NCBI GenBank assembly: GCA_018340805.1
Contig: JACMZG010000008.1
Coordinates: 12,031,992-12,095,991 of the forward strand
Length of the DNA: 64,000 nt
From: Microvelia longipes
Lineage: Eukaryota > Arthropoda > Insecta > Hemiptera > Veliidae
Direction: 5' to 3'
The number at the start of each line of letters is the position of its first letter. Position 1 is the stretch's first letter. This document shows, piece by piece, positions 11,527 through 23,720 of this stretch. Made by a program: the position numbers and the translations under genes. The notes beneath the pieces were generated by a model. That model was not told where the DNA came from and made no database searches. It saw nothing but the letters and a program-made list of their open reading frames with translations.

Positions 11527-12620
11527 AGTAATGCGCTTACCACTGAGACAACTAAATGCGTGTAAGTGCGCTTACCACTGAGACAACTACGTGGTAATGC
11601 GCTTACCACTGAGACAACTACGTGGTAATGCGCTTACCACTGACTACCGACCAACAACACTCGTGGTAATGCGCTTACCACTAGACAACTACGTGTCGGT
11701 AATGCGCTTACCACTGAGACAACTACGTGTATGCGCTTACCACTGAACAACTACGTGGTAATGCGCTTACCACTGAGACAACACGTGGTAATGCGCTTAC
11801 CACTGAGACAACTACGTGGTAATGCGCTTACCACTGAGACAACTACGTGGTAATGCGCTTACCACATGACGACAACTGAGACAACCGAATGCGGTGCAAC
11901 GAACGTGTTACTGAGTGTGGTAATGGCGCGGGAAGTGGGTTCTTACCACTGTGACATACTAGAATGGCGCTGGTAATGCTTGACACTGAGACAACCTTAA
12001 CCTCCGTGGTAATGCGCTTACCACTGAGACAAACTACGTGGTAATGCGCTTACCACTGAGACACTACTCCGTGGTAATGCGCTTACCACTGAGACAACTA
12101 CCGTGGTAAAGCGCTTACCACCGAGACAACTACGTGGAATGCGCTTACCACTGAGACAACTACGTGGTAATGCGCTTACCACTGAGACAACTACGTGGTA
12201 ATGCGCTACCACTGAGACAACACGTTAATTGCGCTTACCACTGAGACAACTACGTGTAATGCGCACCACTGAGGACAACTACGTGGTAATAGCACTGAGA
12301 CACTACGTGGTAATGGGCGCAGACAACTACCAACGCTGGCGACCGCGTTTGAATGCGACTGAGACATTACTAGTATGCGCTTACCACTACAACTACTCCT
12401 TACTCAACAGATCGCTTACACTCAACTACGTGTAATGGACCACTGAGACAACTACGGTGTTAATGCGGCTTACGCTACTGAGACAACTACGTGTAATGCG
12501 GCTTACCACTGGGAGACAACTCGGTGCGCTAATGCTTACCAAGACGGCGCGTGAGACAAACTAAATCGCATTGAGGCGCCGGAAGACAACTGATCGGGTT
12601 GCGATTACGTGTAATGCACC
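11527..12620. repeat. 31-bp minisatellite with a hairpin in every unit (about 35 copies)
   Basis: The unit is close to AATGCGCTTACCACTGAG plus ACAACTACGTGGT. Across the unit boundary it holds GTGGTAATGCGCTTACCAC, a 7-bp stem with a 5-nt loop. Copies are crisp from 11527 to 11860 and 12000 to 12230. They are ragged, with many indels, near 11865-12000 and 12230-12620. The short open frames in it are artefacts of the repeat. Confidence 0.9.
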
Positions 12621-15410
12621 AGAATCCTAAACTCTCTCAGGAGTGTCTTGAATTCTAGGCCGGCCAACTCAGCTAAGATATTACGTGATTTCCTTAGGCC
12701 GTTACACAAATGCGGGGTTGGATTTCGTCCAAGACAAGTCTGGATCCGAGTTTCTGTCGTCTCCAGCTCATGTTCGCTAAGAGAATGAATTTAGAGGGGA
12801 AGTGGAATATTAGGGTGCATCCTGAACATCCCCCTTTCTTTACAGAAAATTAACAATGTAAATATTAGGTTAATATAAACCATTGTATACATGTGCATTC
12901 AAACAAAAAATAAATTATTTTTTTAATATAAGGACAAAGGTCTGCGGACCGATAGAGTGACACAAAGATACTAAAATACCGAGCGCTGTAATAGTGGAGA
13001 TCCGGATTTAGCAGGTCCCGTGGTCCCACTATTAGAACAGGTGATTTCCTAATTACCTATTCTACACAGCATTCCTATACTGTATTCGGTTCAGCGGAAC
13101 TTTGAGTATCAAGTAAGGGTTAAGGAAATTAGTTTCTGCTCACTAATTTCTACTTTGCAATGTCTAAAAAATTAAATTAACTCTTAAAACTTAATTTCAC
13201 CTAAATCGCATGGCAATTGGTGTCAACTGGTGTACAGTACATGATACGTCAGACCTGCCAGCTGTTAGAATTCTACTAGTAGTTCTAGTCAGGTAGAACT
13301 GACTAGAACTACCTTCTGGGGGGGGGGAGTCAAGCCTGGCAAATTAAGCCTTCCTTTGACCTTTCACCAATCCCGAACTCATTCATTCACCACCGTGGAA
13401 TTAAACCACCATTAATTTCTCCTAATTAAACCTCAGTTAAAATAGATCCAAGTCAGTCAACAGTTCTTCCTCTTTTAGCGTTCTGATTGAAAAGCTGAAA
13501 TCCTTGCTTCCGAGTCCCTCACATGTACCTTAATTTAAAATGTTAACTGATTCCATGTTTGTCTTTTCAAGGCCTGTTGGCCCATCAAGAAATTCTGTCA
13601 GCCCCATTGACAAAATTTTAATACATTTTTACATCTTGTATCTTTATTTTTTTAATTTTTATACAGTTGTATATTTACGACTTAATAAGAGTGTTTGAAA
13701 ATTATTATAATTGCTTCTACTGTAATATAAGTGTTATGTGTACAGGTTCAAAGGTACAAGTTTAATGTTACAGGCATGTAACTATGAGCGACCTATGTAT
13801 ACAATTTTCCTGTTTCACTTAAATGATGAAACTACTTCTTTTAGAAGTTAATTTACAGTTTTTTTTTCAAAGTAAATTATTTATTATAAAAATCATAGAG
13901 AACTCTTCATTAAAGGTTATTCAAAATATTCCAACATTGCATTAACATGTTTACTTTATTTACAGGTTTACACTCAATTTAATATTTCTGTAAATTCACA
14001 AATAAAATCCAGGAAATATCTTATAACTAATATTTTGTATCAATGTAAGAGCATAGCCCGGGTTAAAATCTCAGACCCTCCATACACCCGATCAGAAATC
14101 GATTTTTATTTATATAAGCTTGAATAAAGACAGTTCTTAATTGAAATATTTTTCAAATATATTCGATTTCAACTTTAAAATATAGAAAATTATTTTTAAA
14201 ATGAACTATGGAATTTTTAAGTATTTCTTTTTCAAGGAAAACATAATACCTGATCGAAAATACGATGGAATTCGCTATCACAAAGACTGTATAGCGATAA
14301 AATAAAAAAAATTCTACCTCCGACGAGTCAGTCAAATCGTCAAAAGAAAATATTTCAAGCTCCGTAAAGGAAAAAATCCTTTTCAATTTCTTTTTATTCT
14401 TGTTTTTCTTGTATTGGTCTTTTTCATCCTTTATGTTTCTGCAGAATGCTTTGAGGATTTCATAGAAAACTGTCTTTCATTCTTTACAAACATATCTATT
14501 GCGAGTGAAACCCTTCTTTCTTTTAGAAAAAAATGAATAAATTTACTTTTCCCTCCATTCCGACTTAAACTAAGCGATTCTTTTAAACTTTGAAAAATGG
14601 AGCATTTCAACTTTTTACTGCTTTTCTTCTATTGAAGCTTTGAAGGTTTAAATGGCAACAGTTTTCATGCGATCTAAACTTGCTAAAAGTATAACGCTGT
14701 ATATTGAACATTTCATTTTAAAGTTTGCATTAGCTAAACTAATATAAACGCATTATAGTCTGTCTTGAAGACGTTTTTGCCCTATTTAAATATTTCTTTA
14801 CAATTCGCCCTTTTTTGAATTTATTTCTTTAAAAAATCGTGTAAAGGGTTACTCGGTACTTTTCCTCGGTACCTTAGGGTTAAGGTCGACCTAAGAATAA
14901 AGTCGTGTGATGACCGTGAATGAAGTTCATCATAAATAATTAAATGAAATGTCTCTCCACAAAATAAAACTGAATGGGCAAGCGCTTCCAACCTAGCCAG
15001 AGGCCATCTGAGGTAATGACATTTAAACAAGGTTTCATATTATATCAAGCTAAAAGAAACTGAAACTGAGGCCAGTTTCAGCTAAATCGGACCACTCTAA
15101 GTGGTGCACGTCGCATACATATATACATATTATATGTATTTAGCTCTATGTCAACGTCCTCTGCAACATACTTTACTATGATCTCAATGGTGCCAAAGAG
15201 TGAGGAGGTAGTGGGGAAAGAGATCCCTACATAATAATCAGTGTAATAAGTCCCAAAATGGCCCACATAAGAAATTTTATTTATTTAACTCATGGCGATA
15301 TGCTATGCATTACTTTTTTATATTCAATTATCTTTTAAACTGGTTAAAATACAGCTGTAAACAATCATATTGGTTGCCTCGCAACTTATCTATCAATATT
15401 AGAATAATTA
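12621..15410. other. non-coding sequence, no recognised gene
   Basis: From 12640 to 13060 the base composition is more balanced than the surroundings but I recognise no product. At 13278-13311 there is a hairpin, GTAGTTCTAGTCAG / CTGACTAGAACTAC, followed by an 11-12 nt G run near 13318. The rest is AT-rich, with short open frames lacking family features. Confidence 0.4.
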
Positions 15411-15760
15411 GAGTCGCTTCGCTCGTCCTCAGATAGTAAATACATCCGTTTCATTCTCAGCGATCACCCATACAGCACTGACCACGCTCAATACTTCTTA
15501 TGTTTTAGGATCCAACTAATATAGATATACTTGTCGTAAAACAACACGTTGTGTACTTATTTATTACGTAAAGGTATATATTTGTACTCAATTTCTACTC
15601 AATTAAATTATTTTGCGATTTTTTGCTATTTAAAAAAAAACGTAAACACGTCATTTGATAAAAATTGAACTAACGCTGATAATGAGATGAAACTTAGCAA
15701 CTATGTTAGTCTTATACATAGCTACATGCGTGCCAAATCTCAATCTGATAGCATCGTTTA
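15411..15760 (-). repeat. 5S rRNA-derived SINE-like element, copy B
   Basis: This is the partner of the copy at 441-690. On the minus strand the 5S-like part is about 15461-15500 (GAGCGTGGTCAGTGCTG, then ATGGGTGATCGC). The flank AGATAGTAAATACATCC and the distal block CTACATGCGTGCCAAATCTC (about 15722-15741) are shared. It is more diverged than copy A in the GTTAAGCAG portion. Confidence 0.5.
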
Positions 15761-15929
15761 TCAAAATGTTCGCTGAGTCATTATTGCGGGTTAATGACGT
15801 CTGAAAGAAATTATCTTTCGAATAGCACAACTGCAGCGGTGGAATGATTATGGTACAAAGTTGCTGTGGACTGATTATGCTAGACAAAGTGTCTAGCATA
15901 AATATACAAGAAGCTACAATGATAACACA

Positions 15930-16080
15930 CACACTCGCATAAAGACATACAACTTTGTGAAAACCACTCAAGAGGTCTTAAAAACACCAGAAACGGATAA
16001 TTCCGGTGACTTCCCGGTTTTGTTTATTTGCAAACAAAAACTTTTTCTTTATACCTACGGCATAAATGAGGAAAAGTAAT
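15930..16080 (+). repeat. dispersed repeat family D copy
   Basis: It opens with a short CA microsatellite, then GTGAAAACCACTCAAGAGG, GGATAATTCCGGTGAC and CTTTATACCTACGGCATAAA, and ends TGAGGAAAAGTAA. Other copies are near 10826-11068, 30024-30160 and 63750-63825. Confidence 0.5.
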
Positions 16081-16539
16081 AAATATTATTATTGTACATG
16101 CATAATTGTATTAATGAATATAATTAAACAAGTATAAATACTCAATTAAAAAATAAAGCCTTTCATCTTTCACCCGAACGATGAAAGGTTAGCGTCTGTT
16201 ATTTTGGACAGTTAGCAGTCCAGGATAGGATCGAACAAGAACAGCTTGATTGACGTGTTCACGAGCTTAATTCACCACCGAGACCGCCCTATTAGACGAA
16301 TAATAAAATACCTAATGTCTACTTAATATTAAGGTATGCATTTAATATTAATTTTATTTATAATCTGCAGCTATACTATGCTTCAGTAATTAATCGAATA
16401 GGATAGGTAGCATGAGGACATATACAGAGTTGATTATTTACTTATAAAATACTGTACATTATTTTACACATTATTATTATATTAAAACTATTTATTTATT
16501 ATTATCACAAAATTAAATGGTGTACTATTATTATGTTGT

Positions 16540-16830
<291 letters not shown>

Positions 16831-18943
16831 CTGAAAACAAGAGATATGAATTATCTCGGTTCAGCAAGTATCGTCTCTTTGCCGCGTAGAATTTTCCTTG
16901 TATTCAGCTGAGAGCATCAGTTGCCTGCTATTTATTAAGTGTGCCATAGGTTTTCATTATAATTTCTTTTGTGTGACTTTTGTCTATTAGATGTAACAAA
17001 AGATTTATTAAATATTTCCTTATGTTGCTGTAGACAATTAATAGAAAACTGATAACATAGTATGACATCCCATGTAATTTTATGTTTTTAGAGAGTCATC
17101 AAGAGATAATTCTTTATTTGCTAATAAGGCGTTTGTATGAAAGCAGTGAAAAAGGGAGTGGAAACATTGATTCCGCTAAACAAATATTCATTTCATTGGT
17201 TTACTAACAGTACTCTATAATTGTGTATTTATTCCCCTAAAACAAAATTTATCCTTTCCTCTTTATTTTTACGTACAGGTTTTATGTACAGATTACTGTT
17301 TCGCTTCGAGCGAAGCGAGTAAATACTGTTTACTATTACTAAATAGTAATAGTGAACAACTATTTAGAAGAAAAAAAGTGTAATGTACAGTGTAATTTTA
17401 CTGGTACTCTTTTCGATATTATCGTTGCCCAAAATTTTCAAATCTTGTGGCGTATTTTTACTTCTGAATCACTATCCATGATTATTGTACACTTAGATAA
17501 TACATTAGAATTAGATAATAATTAACTAATTCACTAACTTAATAATTAATTAACTAACTTGCATTCCGAAAATGACAAATCTTCGTAAACAAAAACTATC
17601 AGGTATTTATTTGATAAACAAAAAATTAAGAAGAACAAGGAAGGTAATATTATAACCTTGTAGTAAGCTAACAGCGCCCACCTTGTGGACTTTTGAGGTA
17701 CTTCACCCGCGAAAATAAAAAACTCTTTTACTTTTGCAAACAATAAAAACTATGAAACTGCCACAGACGGTAACAATTTATTTTATCTGCTTTTTTGTGG
17801 ATGTAAAATACCTACTTTACTATAGCTCGAAAAAAATGTTCAATCCTCCAAAATCCGTATCACGTAAAAAGACATCGTTTAGAGAAAAAATAATGATTTC
17901 AATATTTTGGGGATCAGGACCTCTAAAATCTTAAAGGGGGCCGACCAAAATTATAAGCTCAAAATCTGTTTCATATCAATATCGTGTGCATCAAGGCAGG
18001 ACAGAAATTACCGAATAATAATAATACAGAAATATTACCGACACGGCAAACAATTTGACTGCTTAGGCTTCGTCTGGATAGTAAAATTGTAAATTACCTG
18101 TCTTGGCTACACCTCTGCAGGTTATTGCTGTTGCCCACCCCATGCTTTAAGTCAGGGCAAGCTTTTAAAGCTTAGAAAGAAGTCAGAAATATAAAATTTT
18201 CCTGCTTGATTACAAAAATTACTATTCCTTTAGCGTGATTTAAGTTTTCTTATTTTCCACAAAATAAGTTGAATACCGTTCTTTAGAACAGAAAGATTGT
18301 CCAAATCAAGTTTTTTTAATAAAATCTTATTTTCTTATACTGCAGAATAAACTAGAATAATAATAAACACAATTTTTTTCTCCTAATTCTCTATAGAATA
18401 GATAATAGAGTTAAAAAATATGTTAAATAATATAGAATTAAGAACGAAATAGAAAAAGCTTTCGAATTTATCAAGAGTAAATAAATAATAAGTATGAATA
18501 AATAAATAATTTATCATAATAAAAGTATAAAATATTTCATAGTTCAAAAAATGAGGAAATTCGCAGAAGTAGATCGAGATATTTCAGGTTTGAGCATAAA
18601 TAAAGAGATTTCTATAATAAATAGGACATTTTGGCTCAAAAATTATGTTTAAGGGCCACTAGCGCCTGTCACTGAGGTATCTGTGGAACTAAAAGCGCTG
18701 TTTGTTTAGGTAAGTTCCTAAGAGAATGATTCGAGTTTTAGGGTGTTTACAAAGAATTTTAGTTCCATATTATGTCTTTAGGGTTATTTAAAGAGGACAT
18801 ATATAGTCAAAATATAATTACTAAAAACTTGAAAATATACACTAAACACAATCTATAAGACACATTAAGTTTATTTAAGAATTATAATTTTATACCAATA
18901 TTTTTAACGTAATATTGGTGGTATTTAGGAAAAACTGATAGAT
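16831..18943. other. AT-rich, no recognised gene
   Basis: The short frames at 17546-18092 have no family features. At 17301-17319 is a small CG-rich palindrome, CGCTTCG-AG-CGAAGCG, unusual in this AT-rich setting. Confidence 0.4.
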
Positions 18944-19452
18944 CAAGTAGTAATGCTACTACTCCAGGATATGAATTAAACAATTGAGTAACAAGTAGTA
19001 ATACAACTGCTCCAGGTTATGAATCAAACAATAGAGTAACAAGTAGTAATACAACTGCTACATGTTATAAATCAAACAATTGAGTAACAAGTAGTAATGC
19101 GGTTATGAATCAAACAATTAAGTAACAAGTAGTAATGCTACTACTCAGGTTATAAATCAATCAAACAATTAAGTAACAAGTAGTAATGCTACTCCTCCAG
19201 GTTATGAATCAAACAATTAAGTAACAAGTAGTAATGCTACTACTCCAGGTTATGAATCAAACAATTGAGTAACAAGTAGTAATGCTACTACTCCAGGTTA
19301 TGAATCAAACAATTAAGTAACAGTAGTAATGCTACTACTCCAGGTATGAATCAAACAATTAAGTAACAAGTAGTAATGCTACTACTCCAGGTTATGAATC
19401 AAACAATTGAGTAACAAGTAGTAATGCTACTACTTCAGGTTATGAATCATGA
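18944..19452. repeat. 49-bp minisatellite (about 10 copies)
   Basis: The unit includes CAAGTAGTAATGCTACTACT, then CCAGGTTATGAATCAAACAA and TTGAGTAA. Each unit contains the inverted pair AGTAG/CTACT. Left-edge copies vary more than those on the right. Confidence 0.88.
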
Positions 19453-20172
19453 ACAGAACATTTAACCATGAAATGTGTTTTTCTTTGTAAAGCAAAGAAA
19501 ACACATTTTAAAGGTAATTCTTTGATATTCTTGAAATTTTTTAATAAAGTTTTTATTTATTTTTTTTTTAATTAATGTTTTTTCCTTTCAGAAATAACCA
19601 ATATCGATACATTATGTTATACTTAATACACAATACCGTCTCCTTAAAAAGTATTTATTTAAGAAAATATTATTTTTCTTTTATTTAGACTTTTCTCGTA
19701 ACTAAACATAAATCTAAAAATAAAAACATGACCTTTTACAAAAAAAAAACATGGAGAGAAATTGTTGCCTGTAGCATAAAAAAAGTTGAAAACTAAGGAA
19801 AGAAGTATTTGAGAGCAATGAAAGCAAGAGGGGTTGAATAGAGAGCAGAGAGTACTGATGAATCAATAAGAATTTGTTGGGAAACCTTGTAGACGTCTTT
19901 TCTTTGTTTCTTCGGCTTTTCTTTACCTTTTGTTATTATTTCTTTCCAATCTGTCTGAAACTTTGTTCACAACTTCTTTACTTGCAGTACAATCACAGGA
20001 CTTTACAGTCGAATCGTTGTAGTGTTTGTTTTTCTTGAGGCACAGATGAGCCCCAAAAATGATGAGATGAGTTAAGTTTTTCCAGGTACAACTAGATCTT
20101 CTATACTTCTATGATTATAGAATTTATCATTTGATACTACCGAGTTTTGCAAAACATGAATAGTTGACACAA
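19453..20172. other. AT-rich, nothing recognised
   Basis: No gene or RNA signal is visible. A local inverted pair, AAATGTGTTTTCTTTG / CAAAGAAAACACATTT, lies at about 19470-19506. Confidence 0.4.
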
Positions 20173-20553
20173 TATAATTGTGCGAGAGACACCTAGGAAA
20201 TGCAACAAACAAAATGCAATGCTATAACTGGGAACTGTTCCATCATTCGACATTCGTCATCATTGATGGCTCGACATAATGTCATGTCCCACTTATATGT
20301 TTTGCTTGCTAGCATGATGGAAGTAAGAGAGCAACGCTCGTCTCTGGTAAATACTTCACATTATATTCTTCTGAAGGTCAGAGTGAGTTCAGGCTCTGTC
20401 AGCGCCCTGATAAGTAAGACGTAACGAAACAGAGTGGGACAAGACATTATGTCGAGTCATCAATGATGACGAATGTCGAATGATGGAACAGTTCCCAGAT
20501 GTAGCATTGCATTTTGCTTGTTGCATTTCCTAGGTGTCTCTCGCACAATTATA
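20173..20553. mobile_element. foldback element with 121-bp inverted arms
   Basis: The left arm 20173-20293 and right arm 20433-20553 are reverse complements with only a few mismatches. The ends read TATAATTGTGCGAGAG and CTCTCGCACAATTATA. The 139-bp centre encodes nothing recognisable. The architecture fits a foldback element or MITE, possibly with a TA target duplication, which is hard to judge in AT-rich DNA. A transcript through it would form a hairpin of about 120 bp. Confidence 0.75.
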
Positions 20554-21054
20554 CAAGGATTACGCAATAACAAAAAACTACATATTTCCAGTTTGTGTTG
20601 AATTAAGTAATATATTATTAGGAATAATATTTTCGAAGAAAATCCTACAAATTTTAGTGGAGTTTAATGAAATTTTATTTAAAACCTGACATCAATAAGT
20701 TTGATGCTTACTCACTGTTTACATTACTAAACCAAATCGTTCTAGCAAAGTTTTTGTAATAATCACTAACAACACTAAAAATTCTCCACAAAAACTTTAT
20801 TAAAACCAGATCCGGCTTTCGACCTCATGATCATTTTCACTGCCTAGCCAGAAATGAACTAAAAATACATAATATAAAATAATACAAACATAAAAAAAAA
20901 CTAAGTAATAATAAAGATTAACTTAAAAAAAATAAAAATTTTAGGGTAATTAAAAAAAAGTCAAAAGTCGAAATACATAACTACAAAAAGCAAACGACGT
21001 AAGCACTAATACAACAAGTAGACGTAGTTACGTCAACTACAAGTTGACGTAAGC

Positions 21055-21660
21055 ATGCAATGCCAACATCTTGCTAAACACACCGCTGAAACCGGATGCC
21101 TATACCAACAGGAGTATATCATACTTAAAAGTATAGCTAAAGCCAACGGTTATAAGGATAGCATCGGTGATAATATCATCCAACGTAAACAAAGGAAATT
21201 AGCGATGCAACTGATATACCCTAACGATGAAAGTAGTTTGTTTTGCCCATGTCGCACTGTACCTTACATATGCCCCGTCTCGGACAAGATCGGTAATATT
21301 TTGAGAAAAGAGAAGATTAAAGTGGCATTTTGTAATATTGAGTGGAGACTCAATCTCTCTCAAACTCTCTGGAGAGAGAAGAATGCAGATTATTCACTTC
21401 AATGTGGTATCTACGGAAGTACTTATGTAGGTCAGACAGGTAGGACGTTCCGTACTAGGATTTCTGAGCACGAAGCCTCACAATCTAGCAATTTTCATCG
21501 CCAATTAATTGAGGAAAACCATAGAAAGCGTCCCCATGAAGTAGCCTTCTTACATTTCGAAAGGTGGTCTTATGTCAGCTTTAGAAAATTTGGAGATACT
21601 TCGTAATATAGAAGATAATGGTGATAAAGCGCTGAACAGGATAGATGAAAGTGAGGGTAC
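21055..21660 (+). pseudogene. Penelope-like element: linker and GIY-YIG endonuclease, frameshifted
   Basis: In retroelements of this class the endonuclease nicks the target for target-primed reverse transcription. The visible linker, around residues 25-50 and 70-90, has a NGY motif and TVPYICPVSDKIGNILRK, which matches the Penelope PYI-SekI-IL pattern. The catalytic module follows at residues ~118-142 with CGIYGSTYVGQTGRTFRTR and EH. Downstream His residues (FHRQLIEENH, HEVAFLH) fit the usual domain. The frame runs off into unrelated residues near 21555. In another frame the expected C-terminal helix, LENLEILRNIEDNG, follows, so a frameshift is present. No reverse transcriptase motif remains upstream. 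It is non-functional alone. Confidence 0.8.
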
Positions 21661-21956
21661 GTCTGTTGTTGTTAGATCTCTGGTTTACGCACCTCTACGC
21701 GGGGCGCGTAGGGGCCCCGCCCGCCAGTCCCCTAAATGACTGCCTAAAAATTCATACTAGGATTCTCCTTCTTTAACTCTCCGGTCATTTTATATTTTTT
21801 AATGTGTACCCTAACGTGATATTTTTATGTATTTATCTTATTTTTTGACTCCTCTAAAATTTAATTGTTAAGTTTATCTTTATTATTACGTAGTTTTTTT
21901 TATATGCTTACTATTTTATATTATGTATTTTCAGTTCATTCCTTCAATATTTGTTG

Positions 21957-22000
21957 GCTAGGCAGTGATGATGATCGTGAGGTCGAAAGCCGGCTCTGGT
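21957..22000 (+). ncRNA. candidate hammerhead-type ribozyme motif in the terminal repeat
   Basis: In order: TGATGA (21966-21971), stem GATC, GTGA tetraloop, GGTC, GAAA (21985-21988), then GCCGGC and TC, which would supply a minimal stem III and the NUH cleavage triplet CTC. Such minimal hammerheads are known in Penelope-like terminal repeats. Against it, the residue before TGATGA is G instead of C and stem I pairs poorly. The inverted left copy has lost TGATGA. It may be a decayed ribozyme. Confidence 0.4.
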
Positions 22001-22061
22001 TTTAATAAAGCTTTTGTGGAGAGATTTTGGTGTTGTTATTGGTTAGCTGTGTTTACTTCAC

Positions 22062-23652
22062 TGCTCATTTCCCTGTTAATATTAAATAACAATTTAATTG
22101 ATTACAATTTTAAATTTTGCAATTGTAAAAGAAGAGAAAAGATAAAATACCACCGAGTATAATTTATGTAATAAAACATGAAAATGACTGTATAATTGTT
22201 TGATTAGCAAACTTTTCCAGGTTTCATTTCTAAAAGTTTTCCCGCTGTGTAATATCAAGTCTAAAATTACGTTTTTAGAATCAAGAGAGTTAAAGTTTGA
22301 TGAAGAATATTACCTCCCGAGGGAGTTAAAATAATAAATAAGTAAAAAATTGCTCCACACCTTATTTAAAGCAAACTTTCTTCATTATAAACAAAGCTGT
22401 TTCTTAAAGATTGTTTATTTAAAAATAATCTGTTTCTTATATTTAGTTTATATTTTCCGCATAATATTTTTTGCCTAACTAATGGATATTTTTAGATATT
22501 TTTCCTTCTTGAAGTATAGAATACTATGCATTCTATACTACAAGAAGGAAAAATATAACTTTTGGCCAACGAGCCGATCGAAAGAAGTTTGCCGGCAAAT
22601 TTATATACATTATACTGATTTTTTTTCTAAATAGTTTTTTACTATTATTTCGCCCGAAAAAATAGCTTATGCTACACGACTGATAATGCCTTTTTTACTT
22701 CAGCTCCATTTACTGTCTCGCTTCGCTCGACAGTAAATATAGTCGCCACGATAAAAAAAAAGACCTTTACAGTTTTGTAACATAATGCACTATTTTTTAT
22801 TTAAAGATATAATCCTTGAATTAATAAAAAATAGATAACTTGAAGCAATTAGAATGTGGGAACGAAATACGTGGTACTCTTTACAACTCATTTTTAAAAA
22901 ATATTGTTCAGTTTAATTTGGTTCTTTTAATGAACAATTTAAATTAATAACTATAACAGCAGATCCTGCGAACTTTTATGAATAAATTACTTGAGGGCAA
23001 GGGTAAGAAGAGTAAGGAAAGAGGATAAAGAGATTGAAATATTTTCCTCTTAAATCTTGTGATATGATTCCACGGTTACCAAATAAAGTGGTTAGAAACA
23101 AAGATCATGGTAAACATTTGCTGAGACAACGTGCAATAAAACGATTCCGATGGTTTTATTGATCCGCATTGCGAGTGGAAGTATGAGAGTTTAATTCTAA
23201 CCAGGAAACGCTCGTATGCTGGTTGAATGTCCGGCTAACTTCACTTTGAATTTACGTGTTTCCTTAAACATGCCGTTATTTACATTTCAAAAAATTTGAA
23301 TGTATGACATCATTTTTTGCAAACACTTACAAATTAATATCAATAAACATTACATTACATTAATATCAATAAACATTAGCCCTTATTATTGGACCATAAA
23401 ATTAAATAAACTATATTCTATTCTGACACAGACAGTTCAGACAGCCTCAGGTTACAAATACATACTCAGTATGACATGACAGGACATAGGATTTAGAAAA
23501 ATGTGGTGTGAAATCACCTCGCCTAGGGGTTTTAGTCCATAGAAGACAATAACGGGAGCCCTAACGTAAATGAATATTAATCCTCGATTGATGTTTGAAA
23601 GTTTTATTCCAATTCGAAAAAGCATTTGAAAGTCATCACAAGACATGGCGTC
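22062..23652. other. AT-rich, no recognised gene
   Basis: It contains a strong hairpin at about 22498-22553 (arms TTTTTCCTTCTTG...AGTATAGAAT and the complement) and a CG-rich word, TCTCGCTTCGCTCGACAG, at about 22715-22732. A short direct duplication, ATTAATATCAATAAACATTA, sits at about 23334-23379. No coding signal is seen. Confidence 0.4.
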
Positions 23653-23661
23653 ATATATTAT

Positions 23662-23717
<56 letters not shown>
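23653..23717. repeat. (TA)n microsatellite
   Basis: An imperfect TA tract followed by TATTCTTGATCAG. The same word also follows the TA tract at 31291-31327. Confidence 0.85.

Positions 23718-23720
<3 letters not shown>

Larger units (their letters stand above)
20761..22046 (+). mobile_element. Penelope-like retroelement, 5'-deleted, with inverted terminal copies
   Basis: A GIY-YIG endonuclease reading frame (21055-21606) is bounded by the same roughly 210-bp sequence in opposite orientations: 20761-20970 on the minus strand and 21841-22046 on the plus strand. Penelope-like elements are known for direct or inverted terminal (pLTR) copies and 5' truncation. The reverse transcriptase domain that should precede the endonuclease is missing. 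A GC-rich pocket at 21690-21730 lies between the frame and the right terminal copy. Target duplications were not identified. Confidence 0.8.

Noticed and set aside
12018..12435. Short frames on both strands with repetitive residues
   Set aside because: Translation of the 31-bp minisatellite.
18944..19452. Regular repeats resembling a CRISPR array
   Set aside because: There are no distinct spacers, since the whole 49-bp unit repeats. The setting is eukaryotic and no cas genes exist. The same holds for the other arrays.
20200..20424. 74-residue frame
   Set aside because: It lies across the arm and loop of the foldback element and has no protein features.
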